Below are positions 32,636 to 41,130 of a stretch of DNA of 64,000 bases, in pieces. Source of the DNA: Streptomyces iranensis (GTDB taxonomy: Bacteria > Actinomycetota > Actinomycetes > Streptomycetales > Streptomycetaceae); NCBI RefSeq assembly GCF_017874715.1, contig NZ_JAGGLR010000012.1:264028-328027 (forward strand), written 5' to 3'. How positions within the stretch are numbered: the stretch's first letter is position 1; each line of letters opens with the position of its first letter. The notes beneath the pieces were generated by a model. It saw only the letters and a list, made by a program, of their open reading frames with translations, had not been told where the DNA came from and searched no databases. Position numbers and translations under genes: made by a program.

Positions 32636-34327
32636 ATGCCCCACCGCGACTCCCCCGCCCCTTCCCCGCACGATGCGGACTGGTGGCGGCAGGCCGTCGT
32701 CTACCAGATCTACCCTCGCAGTTTCGCCGACTTTGACGGTGACGGCATCGGTGACATCCCCGGCGTCACCTCCCGGCTGCCCTACCTCGCCGACCTCGGC
32801 GTGGACGCCGTCTGGCTGAGCCCGTTCTACCCCTCGCAGCTCGCCGACGGCGGCTACGACGTCGCCGACTACCGCGACGTCGACCCCCGGCTCGGCACCC
32901 TCGACGACTTCGACGAGATGGTCGGCGCGGCCCGCCGGCTCGGCCTGAAGATCATGGTCGACATCGTCCCCAACCACTCCTCCGACCAGCACGTCTGGTT
33001 CCAGAAGGCGCTCGCGGCCGCGCCCGGCTCGGCCGCCCGCGAGCGCTACGTCTTCCGCGACGGCCGGGGGGAGGACGGTGAACTGCCGCCCACCGACTGG
33101 CCGTCCAGCTTCGGCGGCCCCGCCTGGACCCGGGCGCCGGACGGCCAGTGGTACCTGCACCTCTACGCCCCCCAGCAGCCCGACTTCAACTGGGACAACC
33201 CCGAGGTCCGCGAGGACTTCCACGACACCCTGCGGTTCTGGTCCGACCGGGGCGTCGCCGGTTTCCGCGTCGACGTCGCCCACGGCCTCGCCAAGGACCT
33301 GCGCGCACCGCTGCGCGACCTCGGCGAGCAGCGGAATTACCAGCCCGACGAACTGCCGGACGACGGCAGTCATCCGCTGTGGGACCGCGACGCGGTGCAC
33401 GAGATCTACCGCGGCTGGCGGCAGGTCTTCGACGCGTACGACCCGCCGCGCTTCGCCGTCGCCGAAGCCTGGGTGCGTGCCTCACGGCGTACGGCCTACG
33501 CCTCCGCGGACGGGCTGGGCCAGGCGTTCAACTTCGATTTCCTCGGCGCCCGGCTCGACGCCGCCGAGCTGCACACCATCATCGACTCCGCCCTCGCCGA
33601 CGCCCGCGCCGCGGGGGCGACCAGCACCTGGGTGCTCTCCAACCACGACGTGGTGCGTCATGTCTCGCGCTACGCCCTGCCCGGCGACTGCACCAAGCGC
33701 GATATCGAGGCGTGGCTGCTCACCGACGGTCGGGAACCGGCCCCGGACCTGCCGACGGGTGTGCGCAAGGCGCGTGCCGCGGCGCTGTTGATGCTGGCGC
33801 TGCCCGGGTCCGCGTACCTCTACCAGGGCGAGGAGCTGGGTCTGCCCGAGGTCGCCGACCTGGACCGCGCGGACCTGCGGGACCCGATGTGGGTACGCAG
33901 CGGCGGACGCGTCAAGGGCCGCGACGGCTGCCGGGTGCCGCTGCCGTGGACCCGCGGGGGCACGAGCTTCGGATTCGGCCCCGGTGGCTCGTGGCTGCCG
34001 CAGCCCGCCGGCTGGGGCCGGTACGCGGCGGACGCGCAGCGCGGTGACAAGCAGTCCTTCCTGGAGCTGTACCGCGAGGCCCTGCGGCTGCGCCGCACGC
34101 TGGTCGCGGACGAGCGGCTGGAGTGGGTCGGCTCGCGGGAGCGGACGCGTCAGGGGCTGCTGCACTTCGCCCGCGCCGGCGGCTGGCACACCGTCGGCAA
34201 CCTCTCCGGGGAGCCCGTCCCGCTGCCGCGGGGTGAGGTTCTTCTCGCCTCCGGCCCGCTGACCGGTGGCGAGCTCCCGCCGTGGACGACCGCCTGGCTG
34301 CGGACCGGGGCCGCTTCCGACCGCTGA
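32636..34327 (+). CDS. GH13 alpha-glucosidase (cytoplasmic)
   Basis: A 563-residue enzyme of glycoside hydrolase family 13, without signal peptide, so it acts on imported oligosaccharides. Catalytic residues are visible: D213 (GFRVDVAHG, nucleophile), E277 (FAVAEAWV, acid/base) and D338 (LSNHDVV, transition-state stabiliser). DIVPNHSSDQH at about 109 is conserved region I, and QPDFNWDNPEVRE resembles the oligo-1,6-glucosidase/alpha-glucosidase subgroup. The ATG at 32636 follows GAGAGGTTCACAG. It closes the LacI/ABC cluster and would release glucose from alpha-glucosides; position 200-230 residues do not let me tell alpha-1,4 from alpha-1,6 preference. Confidence 0.92.
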   Translation: MPHRDSPAPSPHDADWWRQAVVYQIYPRSFADFDGDGIGDIPGVTSRLPYLADLGVDAVWLSPFYPSQLADGGYDVADYRDVDPRLGTLDDFDEMVGAARRLGLKIMVDIVPNHSSDQHVWFQKALAAAPGSAARERYVFRDGRGEDGELPPTDWPSSFGGPAWTRAPDGQWYLHLYAPQQPDFNWDNPEVREDFHDTLRFWSDRGVAGFRVDVAHGLAKDLRAPLRDLGEQRNYQPDELPDDGSHPLWDRDAVHEIYRGWRQVFDAYDPPRFAVAEAWVRASRRTAYASADGLGQAFNFDFLGARLDAAELHTIIDSALADARAAGATSTWVLSNHDVVRHVSRYALPGDCTKRDIEAWLLTDGREPAPDLPTGVRKARAAALLMLALPGSAYLYQGEELGLPEVADLDRADLRDPMWVRSGGRVKGRDGCRVPLPWTRGGTSFGFGPGGSWLPQPAGWGRYAADAQRGDKQSFLELYREALRLRRTLVADERLEWVGSRERTRQGLLHFARAGGWHTVGNLSGEPVPLPRGEVLLASGPLTGGELPPWTTAWLRTGAASDR

Positions 34328-34444
34328 GGAGCGGTGCCGGGCTCGCTCCGTGAGGCCGGCCGGTGGTGCCGTTCGACCGTGCGCCGGGGGACGTACGGCC
34401 GGGCGGCAGCGGTCGCCCAGGCGGTCACCGCGCGGGCCGCCGGC

Positions 34445-35320
34445 TCACGGGCGGGCCCCGCGACGCCAGCGCTCGGGGTCGATCCGGCCCGCGTACAGGG
34501 AGAGTTCGAGCGGCGGCCGGCCGTCCTCGAACGGGTCCCACACCCGGGTGAGGCCCGCGGTTCCCCGCGTGCGCACCCGGCGGGCCTCGGCGAGGTCGAG
34601 CACGTCCGTCAGAACCTCTTCCGGGCCGGGCCCGGCCTCGGCCCGCAGGTGCCCCTCGGGGTCCACGACGACGCTGCGCCCGACGCCGTCCGGCGCCGCC
34701 GCGTTGAGGCTGGCCATGAACACCTGGTTCACGATCGCGTTGGCCCGCGCGAGCACGACTTCCTGGGCGCGGTCGACGGTGGGCGTGCGCACCAGGTTCA
34801 ATACGAGGTCGGCGCCCTGCCACGCCAGGTGGCGGGTGATCTCGGGGAACCAGGCGTCGTAGCAGATCGTCAGGCCCACGCGTCCGTGGTCCGGCATGTC
34901 GAAGACCACGAAACTGCTGCCGGACGCCGTGGTCTCGTAGGGCCGCCACGGGAAGATCTTGCGGTACTCCGCGACCCGTTCGCCCGCGGGCGAGTAGACG
35001 GGGGCCGTGTTGTAGATCCGGCCGTCCGCGCCCTGCTCGTAGACGCTGCCGGGCACGAGCCAGATGCCCAGTTCGCGGGCGAGGGACGCCAGCCGGGTGC
35101 CGCGGGGGCCGTCCAGCGGCCGGGCCGCCGCGGTCATGACCGTCTCGGCGTCCTCGCCGGGCTTGTGGCCGCACAGGTGCAGTTCCGGATACGCGAGCAG
35201 CCGGACACCGGGATGCGCCTCGGTGACGCGGCGTACGTCCGCGGCGAACGCGTCCGGATCGTCGGCGGCGTGATGCCGCGCGGCCGTCTGGACGAGGCCT
35301 ATCGGCAAGGGGATCGTCAT
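34445..35320 (-). CDS. Carbon-nitrogen hydrolase (nitrilase superfamily amidase)
   Basis: A 291-residue nitrilase-superfamily amidohydrolase with the complete catalytic triad: E46 (AYPELHLCG), K121 (EYRKIFPWRPYE) and C153 (TICYDAWFPE). The core is followed by VLARANAIVNQVFMASLNAA. The family hydrolyses C-N bonds of amides, carbamoyl or ureido groups, rarely nitriles. Start 35320 (MTIPLPIG) is preceded by GGAAGG about 12 nt upstream. The gene is divergent from a LysR regulator. It could act in the same pathway as the histidinol-dehydrogenase-like gene downstream of that regulator, but this is only a location argument. Confidence 0.88.
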   Translation of the reverse strand: MTIPLPIGLVQTAARHHAADDPDAFAADVRRVTEAHPGVRLLAYPELHLCGHKPGEDAETVMTAAARPLDGPRGTRLASLARELGIWLVPGSVYEQGADGRIYNTAPVYSPAGERVAEYRKIFPWRPYETTASGSSFVVFDMPDHGRVGLTICYDAWFPEITRHLAWQGADLVLNLVRTPTVDRAQEVVLARANAIVNQVFMASLNAAAPDGVGRSVVVDPEGHLRAEAGPGPEEVLTDVLDLAEARRVRTRGTAGLTRVWDPFEDGRPPLELSLYAGRIDPERWRRGARP

Positions 35321-35540
35321 CGCAGGGAAAACCTTCCGCGCAGGGGGTATCCGGGGGCGCGGACGAGCCAATCATCGGCACCTTCCACGGGACAAGGCCC
35401 CTTCTTCCAGCGGCATCCACAGGGAGACCCAGTGGGTCCGGAGCGGCACCCATCCGGCGGCCGCGCCGGAGTTCCGTGGTAGAACGACAATCATCGCGTC
35501 CGTGACGCGGATCACCGACTCGACAGGACACAGGCGACGT

Positions 35541-36452
35541 ATGACCCTCAACCAGCTGAGGGCCTTCGTCGAGGCGGAGCGGCTCGGGTCGTTCACCGCA
35601 GCGGCGCGGGCCATGGACATCGCCCAGGCGTCGGCCTCCGAACTGGTGCGCCGGCTGGAGGCGGAACTGGACGCCGAACTGTTCGCGCGCGGCAGCCGCA
35701 CCCTGACCCTGACCTCGGCCGGCCAGGAACTGCTGCCGTACGCCCAGCAGGCGCTGGAGGCCGCCGAGAGCGGGACCCGGGCGGTGCGCTCCCTGAGCTC
35801 GCTGGGCGGCGGGACCGCCACCTTCGGTGTGCTCCGCAACGCGGACTACTACCTGCTGTCCAACCTCGTGCAGATGTTCCACGCCCGGTATCCGTCCGTC
35901 CGGGTCCGCCTCGTGGGGCAGAACTCGGCCGAGACCGCGGCGGCCGTGGCCGCGGGACGGATCGAGGCGGGCCTGGTCGTCCTGCCGATCGACGACGAGG
36001 GGCTGATGGTGACACCGCTCCTTCGCGACGAGGTGTTCTTCGTCAGCGCGAGCGAGGAACGCACCCGCACACCGATGACGATGGAGACCTTCGCCCGGAC
36101 ACCCCTGGTCCTCTACGACGCCCACTACGGGTGGCAGGACCCCACCCGGCGGCAGCTCGCGGAGCGGGCGCAGCTCGCCGGGGTCAGCATCGATCCGCTG
36201 ATCGAGCTGGAACATGTCGAGGCCGCGCTGGGCTTGGTGGCCGCCGGGGTGGGCGACACGATCGCCAGCCGGGCGGTGATCGCCGGACCGGCGTTTCCCG
36301 CGGGGCTGCGCACCGCGCCGTTCGCCGACCCTCTCTACGACACGATCGCCCTGGTCAAACGGCGCGGGCATCCGCTGTCGCGGGCCACGCGGGAGCTGGC
36401 CCGGCTCGCCGAGGACACCTTGCGCGAACTCCGTACCGACCTCGGCCTCTGA
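35541..36452 (+). CDS. LysR-family transcriptional regulator
   Basis: A 303-residue LysR regulator. The HTH reads MTLNQLRAFVEAERLGSFTA followed by AARAMDIAQASASELVRRLE, and the effector domain begins near residue 95 (GGGTATFGVLRNADYYLLSN). Full family length. I chose ATG 35541 as the normal MTLNQLRAF start; ATG 35502 lacks homology. It is divergent from the nitrilase-family gene and 115 nt upstream of, and on the same strand as, a histidinol-dehydrogenase-like gene. The inverted repeat near 36517-36541 between them is a candidate binding site. Both flanking genes are plausible targets. Confidence 0.9.
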   Translation: MTLNQLRAFVEAERLGSFTAAARAMDIAQASASELVRRLEAELDAELFARGSRTLTLTSAGQELLPYAQQALEAAESGTRAVRSLSSLGGGTATFGVLRNADYYLLSNLVQMFHARYPSVRVRLVGQNSAETAAAVAAGRIEAGLVVLPIDDEGLMVTPLLRDEVFFVSASEERTRTPMTMETFARTPLVLYDAHYGWQDPTRRQLAERAQLAGVSIDPLIELEHVEAALGLVAAGVGDTIASRAVIAGPAFPAGLRTAPFADPLYDTIALVKRRGHPLSRATRELARLAEDTLRELRTDLGL

Positions 36453-36516
36453 TCGGCCGGGCGCACGGGGCGTGGGTGGGCACGCCCCGAAGGTCAGGGA
36501 AACCCTGTGGTTCGGA

Positions 36517-36541
36517 CAGGAATGGACCCTCTGGTCCTGTG
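36517..36541. promoter_or_regulatory. Inverted repeat upstream of the dehydrogenase gene
   Basis: ACAGGA and TCCTGT (outer arms) enclose GGACC-CTCT-GGTCC (inner arms) about 30 nt before the dehydrogenase start. This is a possible LysR operator or a hairpin in the leader. Not tested. Confidence 0.4.
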
Positions 36542-36567
36542 GTGCCGCGACGTCTAGCGTCCCTGCC

Positions 36568-37929
36568 ATGCAGATCACGCACGACGAAGCCCAGGCCCTT
36601 CCCCCGTTCCAGTGGCTCAAGAAGCCGTCCGTGGACGGTCCCCCCGCCCAGCGCGACCCCAAGGTGGTCGAGCGGGTCTCGCAGATGCTGAAGGAGATCG
36701 AGCACAAGGGCATGGACGCGGTGCGCGCCTACGCCCAGGAGCTGGACGGCTGGTCCGGCGGCCCGGAGGTCGGGGCCGCCGAGCTGAAGAAGGCGGGGGA
36801 CGCCCTGCCCCCGGACGTGCGCACCGCTCTGGAGATGGGCTACGAGCGCACCCACCGGTTCGCCGCCGCGCAGCGCGAGCACCTGACGGACTTCGAGGCC
36901 GAGGTCGCTCCCGGTGTCGTCGGTGGCCAGCGCTACGTTCCCGTCTCCCGCGTCGGCGCCTACCTGCCGGCCGGTCGTTTCCCGCTGCTGGCCAGCGCCT
37001 TCATGACGGTGAACGTGGCGAAGACCGCCGGGGTGCCCACCGTGCTGGCGTGCACTCCCCCGTCGGGTGAGCACGGCGCGCATCCCGCCGTGCTGTACGG
37101 CGCCTATTTGTCGCGTGCCGACCGGGTCTTCGCGCTCGGTGGTGTCCAGGCGCTCGGAGCGATGGCCTTCGGTCTGCTCGGCGAGGCCCCGGTCGACATG
37201 CTGGTCGGCGCGGGCAACGCGTTCGTCACCGAGGCGAAGCGGCAGCTGTTCGGCCGGGTCGGCATCGACCTGCTGGCCGGCCCCTCCGAGGTCGCCGTCA
37301 TCGCCGACGACAGCGCCGATCCGGTGTGGGTCGCGGCGGACCTGCTGGGCCAGGCCGAGCACGGCCCCAACTCGCCCGCCGCCCTGATCACCACGTCCGA
37401 GCAGCAGGGGCGCGCCGCGATCGCGGAGGTGGAGCGCCAGCTGGCGTCCCTGGCCACCCGGGACATCGCGGGCCCGGCGTGGCGCGACTTCGGTTCCGTC
37501 ATCGTGGTGGAGGACCGGGCCCACGCCGTCGCCGTGGCCGACATGATCGCTCCCGAACACCTGGAGATCCAGACCGGGGACGACGACTACTACCTGGAGA
37601 ACCTCTCCAACTACGGCTCGCTGTTCATCGGGGCGTGGTCGACGGTCGCCTACTCCGACAAGGGCATCGCGGGCACCAACCACGTGCTGCCCACGGGCAA
37701 GACCGCCCGCTACAACGCGGGGCTCTCCGTCTCCCGGTTCCTGAAGCCGCTGACGTACCAACGCGCCTCGCAGGAGGGGACCGCGTCCCTGGCTCCCGCC
37801 GTCGAGCGCATCTCGGCGTTCGAGGGGCTGGCCGCCCACGGCGCCACCGCGACGCTCCGCATCGACCGGATCGGGCGGACGTCCGGCGCGTTCAACGACG
37901 TTCCGGCCGCTCTGCGCGACCAGCTCTGA
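36568..37929 (+). CDS. Histidinol dehydrogenase-family enzyme (HpsN-like alcohol dehydrogenase)
   Basis: A 453-residue NAD-dependent zinc dehydrogenase of the HisD superfamily, but not in a his operon. Family motifs: GAYLPAGRFPLLASAFMTVN, LLAGPSEVAVIADDSADP, LLGQAEHGPNSPAALI (Gln and His metal ligands), APEHLEIQ (Glu-His), YSDKGIAGTNHVLPTGKTAR (Asp) and GLAAHGATA (His). Divergent HisD homologues such as HpsN oxidise dihydroxypropanesulfonate; others oxidise diverse alcohols to acids. It follows a LysR gene and lies upstream of the LacI/bicupin cluster. A fragment of another copy is at 41131. The substrate is unknown, and true histidinol oxidation is unlikely from context. Confidence 0.85.
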   Translation: MQITHDEAQALPPFQWLKKPSVDGPPAQRDPKVVERVSQMLKEIEHKGMDAVRAYAQELDGWSGGPEVGAAELKKAGDALPPDVRTALEMGYERTHRFAAAQREHLTDFEAEVAPGVVGGQRYVPVSRVGAYLPAGRFPLLASAFMTVNVAKTAGVPTVLACTPPSGEHGAHPAVLYGAYLSRADRVFALGGVQALGAMAFGLLGEAPVDMLVGAGNAFVTEAKRQLFGRVGIDLLAGPSEVAVIADDSADPVWVAADLLGQAEHGPNSPAALITTSEQQGRAAIAEVERQLASLATRDIAGPAWRDFGSVIVVEDRAHAVAVADMIAPEHLEIQTGDDDYYLENLSNYGSLFIGAWSTVAYSDKGIAGTNHVLPTGKTARYNAGLSVSRFLKPLTYQRASQEGTASLAPAVERISAFEGLAAHGATATLRIDRIGRTSGAFNDVPAALRDQL

Positions 37930-37937
37930 TCCCCTCT

Positions 37938-37966
37938 CGTGCCGCCGCGTCGCGTGCGGCGGCACG
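37938..37966 (+). terminator. Hairpin terminator after the HisD-like gene
   Basis: CGTGCCGCCGC (37938-37948) pairs with GCGGCGGCACG (37956-37966), an 11-bp stem with a 7-nt loop, 9 nt after the stop codon. It lies between the convergent HisD-like and LacI genes. Confidence 0.7.
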
Positions 37967-38044
37967 GGACCGCCGGTGCGGCCGCCACCGTCGCCTACAT
38001 CGCCGGGGTGCTCCAGGAGCGGCCGGCCTGACGGCCGTGACGGC

Positions 38045-39043
38045 TCATTGGGCGCGGGCGTGGGTGGCGCGGGGGACGAACTCGGTCGGCAGGACCAGGC
38101 GTTCACCGGCCGGGTCGACGTCCTCGGCGATCCGCCGGACCAGCAGACGCGCCGCCTGACGCGACAGCTCCCGCAGGTCGTGCCGGACGGTGGTGAGCTG
38201 GAACACCTCCCAGGCGGCCATCGGAAGGTCGTCGAAGCCGATGACGGTGAGCTCGTCGGGGATTTTGACACCAGCGGCGAGAGCCGCGTTCAGGACACCG
38301 ATGGCGACGACGTCGTTGCCGCAGAACACCGCCGTGGGTGCCTCGTCCGCCTCGAGCAGGGCGGGCAGCGCCCGGTAGCCGGTGTCGTACTCGAAGGCTC
38401 CGCGCACCACCCGGTTCTCCGGCAGCCCCACGCCCGCCTCGGCGAGAGCCCACCGGAAGCCCATTTCGCGCTCGCGCCCCGTCGTGGTGTTGGCCGCGCC
38501 GAAGATGCCGGCGATACGCCGGTGTCCCAGGGCCACGAGTTCCCGGGCGACGAGCCGTCCGCCGCCCTCGTTGTCGACGACGGAGGCGAAGTCGCCGGCC
38601 CGGCCCGTGTCGCGGTTGAGGAAGACGTAGGGCACGCCGCGTCCCTCCAGCTGGGCCGGCAGGCGGGAGTCGGTGGTGGCTGTGGTGAGGACGACGCCGT
38701 CCATCGACTGGTCGAGCAGCTTCTGCTCGGCGACCGCCTCGTCGGACCGCTCGGTGATCAGCATCATCCGGTAGCCGAGGTCGCTCAGTTCGTCGTGGAG
38801 CGGGGCGATGAGATGCGGGTAGAACGGGTTGGTCAGGTCGGTGACGATGACACCGATCCGCCGCGTGGCACGCGTCGAGAGGGTGCGTCCGGCCTCGCTC
38901 GGCACGTAGTTCAGCGCCTGGGCGGCCCGCTTGACCTTCTCGCGGGTGGCCTGGGACACGCGCGGGTCGTCACGCAACGCGCGGGAGACCGTGGGCTGCG
39001 AGACACCGGCCAGCCTGGCCACGTCGTGACTGGTGATCCCCAT
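38045..39043 (-). CDS. LacI-family repressor of the 39-46 kb catabolic cluster
   Basis: A 332-residue LacI/GalR regulator. HTH: GITSHDVARLAGVSQPTVSR followed by ALRDDPRVSQATREKVKRAA; hinge near 50-60; sensor with RRIGVIVTDLTNPFYPHLIA, LGHRRIAGIFGAAN and TVIGFDDLPMAAWEVFQLTT. Start at 39043 (MGITSHDV). It is divergent from the bicupin gene. The 150-nt gap between them carries two ATACGTAT boxes, and similar ATACGCAT boxes precede the transporter and NTF2-fold genes further on. This is the natural regulator of the whole cluster, likely an autorepressor. Its ligand is probably the pathway substrate or an early intermediate, not a sugar by necessity. Confidence 0.9.
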   Translation of the reverse strand: MGITSHDVARLAGVSQPTVSRALRDDPRVSQATREKVKRAAQALNYVPSEAGRTLSTRATRRIGVIVTDLTNPFYPHLIAPLHDELSDLGYRMMLITERSDEAVAEQKLLDQSMDGVVLTTATTDSRLPAQLEGRGVPYVFLNRDTGRAGDFASVVDNEGGGRLVARELVALGHRRIAGIFGAANTTTGREREMGFRWALAEAGVGLPENRVVRGAFEYDTGYRALPALLEADEAPTAVFCGNDVVAIGVLNAALAAGVKIPDELTVIGFDDLPMAAWEVFQLTTVRHDLRELSRQAARLLVRRIAEDVDPAGERLVLPTEFVPRATHARAQ

Positions 39044-39095
39044 CGGCTCTCTCCTCGCTGCCACCGGCGCCCCCCGGTGGCGCACCCGATTCAGT

Positions 39096-39103
39096 ATACG
39101 TAT
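39096..39103. promoter_or_regulatory. ATACGTAT box 1, near the LacI start
   Basis: The 8-bp palindrome ATACGTAT (context GTATACGTATGTC) lies about 55 nt upstream of the LacI start. It is one of four similar boxes in the cluster and likely serves autoregulation. Confidence 0.6.
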
Positions 39104-39126
39104 GTCAAAACACGGTCGCACCCCTC

Positions 39127-39170
39127 TTGACATCCTCCGATCCAGTGCCTGTCATGGAATGCATACGTAT
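39127..39170 (+). promoter_or_regulatory. Bicupin promoter with ATACGTAT box 2
   Basis: TTGACA at 39127-39132 is a consensus -35 element. A -10-like TGTCAT lies near 39150. GCATACGTATTC, with the palindrome at 39163-39170, sits at the expected start site, about 20 nt before the ribosome site. The position fits repression by the divergent LacI protein. Confidence 0.6.
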
Positions 39171-39189
39171 TCCTAGCCAAGGAGCGGTC

Positions 39190-40329
39190 ATGCCCGATGT
39201 CGTCGTATCGCCCAGTGAGCTGGCCCGCCGTACGGTGCGCCGCAGCGACTTCGTCTCCTGCAACCAGGCATTCATCGACTGCCGTACGCCCGGTTCGGAT
39301 CGCAAGGAGAACTACGCGATGATCGGGCCGGGCGTCTCGCAGGCCGCCGGCCAGCACGTCAACCTCCGGCTGCCGCACGGCTACAACATCGGTGCCGCCG
39401 CGATGCCGCACGGCATCACCAACAACCTGCACCTGCACTACACGGCCGAGGTGTTCATCTGCACCGCGGGCGAATACCTGCTGCGCTGGGGCGTCGACGG
39501 CACCGAAGGCGAACTCACGCTCAGGGCCGGTGACATCGCCTCCGTCCCGGCCTGGATCTTCCGCGGATTCACCAACACCGGACCGGACGACGGCTGGCTG
39601 TTCACCGTGCTGGGCATGGACGACACCGGCGGCATCATCTGGGGCCCGTCGGTCCTACGGGAGGCGCGGAACCACGGCCTGTACCTCACCGCCGACAACA
39701 AGCTCGTCGACACCGTCGCCGGCGACACCGTCCCGCCGGAGTCCGAGCTCGTCACCCCCCTGGCCCAGGAACACCTCGACCGGCTGCGCCACTACACCCC
39801 CGACGAGATGAAGCGCCGGATCGCCGCCGCGGACGAGCTGGTGTTCTCCGATCGCCCCTTCCTCGACAGCACCCTGCCCGGCGGCGGCGCCCGTCTGAGC
39901 TGCGTCATCGGCTACGGCATGACCGAGGACCCGCACCAGGAGCCCCGCGTGTCCAATCCGCACGGGCACAACGTCGCCTGGCTCCGCGCCGACCCCGGGC
40001 AGGGTGTCTCGGCGCACCGACAGCACGAGACCCAGACCCTGATCGTGAAGGACGGTCTGTGGGAGATCACCCTCAACCGCACCGACCCCGTCTCGGTGCG
40101 TCTCGGCCCCCGTGACATGCTCTCCGTCCCGCAGGACGCCTGGCGCTCCGTGCGCAACGTCGGCGAGGAGCGGAGCGACCTCCTCGTGGTCAACTCCGGT
40201 GACGGACGCGTCCGCCTGGAGTGGGACGAGGAGGTGCGCAAGGCCGCGGCGGACGCGGGCCTGGGCATCGACCACAACGGGTACGTCGCCCCGTACGCGC
40301 TGCTGCCCCGCTCCGCGCGCACCTGGTGA
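39190..40329 (+). CDS. Bicupin protein (two-domain cupin, dioxygenase/isomerase-like)
   Basis: A 379-residue protein with two cupin folds. The first (about 60-160) has NNLHLHYTAEVFICTAGEYL with metal-binding His and Glu, then GDIASVPAWIFRGFTNTGPD. The second (about 255-350) has VSAHRQHETQTLIVKDGLWE then GPRDMLSVPQDAWRSVRN. The layout recalls gentisate 1,2-dioxygenase and other ring-cleaving or isomerising bicupins, although no specific signature is complete enough to name the reaction. Good ribosome site AAGGAGCGGTC before the ATG. First gene of the LacI-controlled operon; its stop overlaps the next GTG. Confidence 0.8.
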   Translation: MPDVVVSPSELARRTVRRSDFVSCNQAFIDCRTPGSDRKENYAMIGPGVSQAAGQHVNLRLPHGYNIGAAAMPHGITNNLHLHYTAEVFICTAGEYLLRWGVDGTEGELTLRAGDIASVPAWIFRGFTNTGPDDGWLFTVLGMDDTGGIIWGPSVLREARNHGLYLTADNKLVDTVAGDTVPPESELVTPLAQEHLDRLRHYTPDEMKRRIAAADELVFSDRPFLDSTLPGGGARLSCVIGYGMTEDPHQEPRVSNPHGHNVAWLRADPGQGVSAHRQHETQTLIVKDGLWEITLNRTDPVSVRLGPRDMLSVPQDAWRSVRNVGEERSDLLVVNSGDGRVRLEWDEEVRKAAADAGLGIDHNGYVAPYALLPRSARTW

Positions 40330-41072
40330 CCGGCGTGCCGTACGAGGACAGGGCCGGTCCGCTGCCGCTCGTCGTCGTGCCCGGAATGCTCTGCGACGCG
40401 AGTCTGTGGCGCGACGTCGACTTTCCCGAAGGCCACGACGTCCACCACATCCCGCTGCGGCGAGCGGACATCGGGGCGCTCGCCGAGGACGTGCTCGCCA
40501 CGGTTCCGGGCCCATTCGTGCTCGTCGGCCTCAGCCTGGGGGCCGTCGTCGGCTTCGAGGCGCTGCGCCGGGCGCCCGAGCGCATCGCGGGCCTGTGCGT
40601 GATGGCGACCAACGCGGGTGCGCCGCGCCCCGAGCAGTACGCGGCCTGGCGGGCGATGGACGAGCTGATCGCGACCGGCCGGTTCACGGACGTCGTCGAG
40701 GAGACGCTGCCGGACATGTTCCCCGACCGGTGCCCGACGCCCGAGGCCGCGCGGCGCTACCGCGGCATGGCACACGCCGTGGGCGCCACCGCCGCCCGCG
40801 CCCAGCTCGCCGCGCAGGCGACCCGCACGGACGCGACCGGCGTACTGCGTACGGCCCGCTGCCCCACCGTGGTCCTGGCCGGGGCGCGGGACACGCTGTG
40901 CCCACCCGCCTTCCACCGGGCGATCGCGGACTCGGTCCCCGGAGCCGGCCTGACGCTGCTGCCCGACGCGGGACACCTGCTTCCGTGGCAACGGCCCGAG
41001 GCGGTGACGGCCGCGCTGCGCGAAGTGGTCACGGCCGCCACCAATACGACACCTGCGGCTGCCGCCCCGTGA
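40326..41072 (+). CDS. Alpha/beta-hydrolase
   Basis: A 248-residue alpha/beta-hydrolase of minimal size. Nucleophile elbow VLVGLSLGAVVGFEAL (Ser in GLSLG); later LAGARDTLCPPAFHRAI carries the Asp, and LLPDAGHLLPWQRPEAV the catalytic His. The triad is thus complete. The oxyanion segment VVVPGMLCDASLW near residue 20 resembles 3-oxoadipate enol-lactonase-type hydrolases. GTG start overlaps the bicupin stop (GTGA), so the two are coupled, which suggests it hydrolyses the product of the bicupin reaction, for example an ester, lactone or C-C bond. The exact substrate is unknown. Confidence 0.88.
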   Translation: MTGVPYEDRAGPLPLVVVPGMLCDASLWRDVDFPEGHDVHHIPLRRADIGALAEDVLATVPGPFVLVGLSLGAVVGFEALRRAPERIAGLCVMATNAGAPRPEQYAAWRAMDELIATGRFTDVVEETLPDMFPDRCPTPEAARRYRGMAHAVGATAARAQLAAQATRTDATGVLRTARCPTVVLAGARDTLCPPAFHRAIADSVPGAGLTLLPDAGHLLPWQRPEAVTAALREVVTAATNTTPAAAAP

Positions 41073-41090
41073 ACTCACCTCCTGCCCCCT

Positions 41091-41120
41091 TCGTCCCCAC
41101 TGGAATCGTCCCCACTGGAA
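41091..41120 (+). repeat. 15-bp exact tandem duplication
   Basis: TCGTCCCCACTGGAA occurs twice in a row (41091-41105 and 41106-41120), just before the AAGAGAG ribosome site of the truncated gene at 41131. It is recent, as both copies are identical. Confidence 0.85.
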
Positions 41121-41130
41121 GAGAGCCGTC

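Noticed and set aside
34425..36713. Minus-strand open frame of about 760 codons spanning the nitrilase and LysR genes
   Set aside because: It overlaps three real genes in other frames and has Arg/Gly-rich shadow composition.
36568..37929. Calling the HisD-family gene true histidinol dehydrogenase (hisD)
   Set aside because: There is no his operon around it and the neighbours are regulators and catabolic genes. It fits the HpsN-like divergent branch better.
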